41,666 bases of DNA from an uncultured Clostridia bacterium (lineage in GTDB: Bacteria; Bacillota; Clostridia; Christensenellales; UBA1242), in NCBI GenBank assembly GCA_934778125.1, contig CAKVOF010000007.1, positions 1 through 41,666 on the forward strand, given 5' to 3'. A model generated the notes under the pieces. The model was not told the DNA's origin. It ran no database searches and saw only the letters and a list, made by a program, of their open reading frames with translations. This document shows positions 40,710-41,666 of this stretch, piece by piece (positions within the stretch are counted from its first letter, which is position 1; every line of letters starts with the position of its first letter). The position numbers were made by a program, and so were the translations under genes.

Positions 40710-41666
40710 ATGCAAAAGAAAATTTTAAATTATAGACCATTAGTTTTAATTTTAATATCATTTGTTGTGGGCATTTTTTTTAGCTTGTCAATTTTAAGTT
40801 ATATAATGTTTAAAAAAGTCAATTTTGGTATCATTGCTTTACCTATTTTGTTGCTAGCTTTTTTTGTTGTATTACTTTTAAAATTTAAATTCAAAAACAA
40901 CAATGCTTCTTACAATATAATTTTTAAAAACACGATTATTGTTTTAGCTGTTTTAATTATTTCCTTTTTGAGTTGTTCAATTAGTTTTTATAGTAAAAGC
41001 TCTATAGTTAACTATGATAAAGCTAATTGCAAAGTTGAGGGGGTTGTTTCAAGTGTTGATTCGTATTACACTCAAAATTATGTTGCATTTGATTCATTTT
41101 ATGTTGTTAGAAATGATAAGAAAATAAAAATTAACGCTCCGCTTAAAATAAAGATAAAAAATTGCGACAATAATCTAAAGAAACATGATTTAGCAGAATT
41201 TGAATGTAATCTTAGTTTGGATTTAAAAAATAATCATAACTTAAAAATTTTAAACTATATAGTTGATGCTGAATTTTCAACTGAGGTTGATTATTCTAAT
41301 GTTAGAGTAATTAAAAATGTATCTAGTGTTGGTGGATCTATAAGAGATAAATCTCGTCGGATTTTAAATGGTTCAATGAGTGAAACTAATGCTGGTATAG
41401 CGTATGGAGTTTTATTTGGTGATTCCTCGTTTATTGAAGATGATGTTAGGTCAAATTTTTCTCATGCAGGAATATCGCATATTTTGGCTGTGTCAGGTTT
41501 GCATGTTGGCGTGTTGGTCGGGCTTATTTTATTTTTCCTAAAGAGATTAAAGATAAATAAGTATGTTAACCTAACAATTCTTATTTTAATTCTTTTGTTT
41601 TATGCTTATCTTTGTAATTTTTCTCCTAGTATTTTAAGAGCAACAATAATGTATGCTGTTTTTTAT
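40710..41666 (+). CDS. comEC: ComEC/Rec2 family DNA-uptake channel, N-terminal part (3' truncated)
   Basis: 319 codons are visible, open to the window end. N-terminal hydrophobic helices (about 10-35, 40-60 and 72-95) precede the DUF4131-type beta-rich external domain (about 100-205). The Competence domain begins with YGVLFGDSSFIEDDVRSNF, then the family hallmark HAGISHILAVSGLHVGVLVG (about 251-270), and later SPSILRATIMYAVFY. ComEC forms the inner-membrane channel for single-stranded DNA in natural transformation. ATG 40710 has only a poor ribosome-binding site, and no better in-frame start is seen. Whether the usual C-terminal metallo-beta-lactamase domain is attached lies beyond the window. 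Confidence 0.92.
   Translation, partial: MQKKILNYRPLVLILISFVVGIFFSLSILSYIMFKKVNFGIIALPILLLAFFVVLLLKFKFKNNNASYNIIFKNTIIVLAVLIISFLSCSISFYSKSSIVNYDKANCKVEGVVSSVDSYYTQNYVAFDSFYVVRNDKKIKINAPLKIKIKNCDNNLKKHDLAEFECNLSLDLKNNHNLKILNYIVDAEFSTEVDYSNVRVIKNVSSVGGSIRDKSRRILNGSMSETNAGIAYGVLFGDSSFIEDDVRSNFSHAGISHILAVSGLHVGVLVGLILFFLKRLKINKYVNLTILILILLFYAYLCNFSPSILRATIMYAVFY

Overview
The window looks like chromosomal DNA of a low-GC, endospore-forming member of the Bacillota, probably an uncultured Clostridia-like gut lineage. The evidence is strong A/T bias, Gram-positive sigma-A promoters (several TTGACA-17-TAAAAT/TATAAT matches), strong AGGAG or AAGGTG ribosome-binding sites with short leaders, and spore-linked families (YtxC-like, SpoIIM-like, SpoVB-like, DacF-like, SpoIVFA/SpoIVFB, a cytoplasmic LysM protein). 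The standard genetic code is used. No phage, insertion sequence or CRISPR array was seen. The lineage call is inference.

Layout. 1-760: the tail of an unidentified gene and four tRNAs (Val, Gly, Cys, Leu). 922-4546: a membrane protein with an Ig-like domain, a membrane-anchored ComEC-type metallo-beta-lactamase, and argS. 4751-7299: a ytxC-like sporulation gene, an unusual FMN reductase-acetyltransferase fusion, and a SpoIIM-like membrane protein. 7481-13367: deoB and a purine nucleoside phosphorylase gene (nucleoside salvage), a lipoprotein with a Gly-Thr repeat linker, a small two-helix membrane protein, and a dacF-like carboxypeptidase. 13368-13880: a gene-free stretch with a cloverleaf-like structured element, followed by a strong promoter for an 1157-residue surface protein (13881-17354). 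17611-23384: two small membrane-tethered winged-helix-like proteins, then uvrB-uvrA behind a LexA-type box, a consensus promoter and a leader hairpin. 23691-25316: two more two-helix membrane proteins. 25367-28000 (minus strand): a SpoVB/MATE-type flippase whose only sensible start is an ATT codon, then DUF421 and DUF4363 genes. 28105-33388: a LysM protein, a YghO-like GNAT protein, and a 1165-residue extracellular beta-module/cytoplasmic coiled-coil protein on the minus strand. 33649-34931: a sulfite-exporter-family permease encoded as two half genes, and a 2[4Fe-4S] ferredoxin. 35214-41666: a divergent Ppx/GppA-like protein, an MreB-family actin, minD-minE, spoIVFA-spoIVFB-like genes and the start of comEC.

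How the genes fit together. The right end is a cell-shape, division-site and sporulation block: the MreB-family actin, MinDE and the SpoIVF intramembrane-protease pair. It matches the Bacillus mre-min-spoIVF neighbourhood, but minC, mreC and mreD are absent here. UvrBA is probably an SOS-controlled repair operon. DeoB and PNP act in sequence in nucleoside breakdown. Many remaining genes encode envelope proteins of unknown role, and most of the novelty sits there, in the cloverleaf element and in the ATT-initiated flippase.
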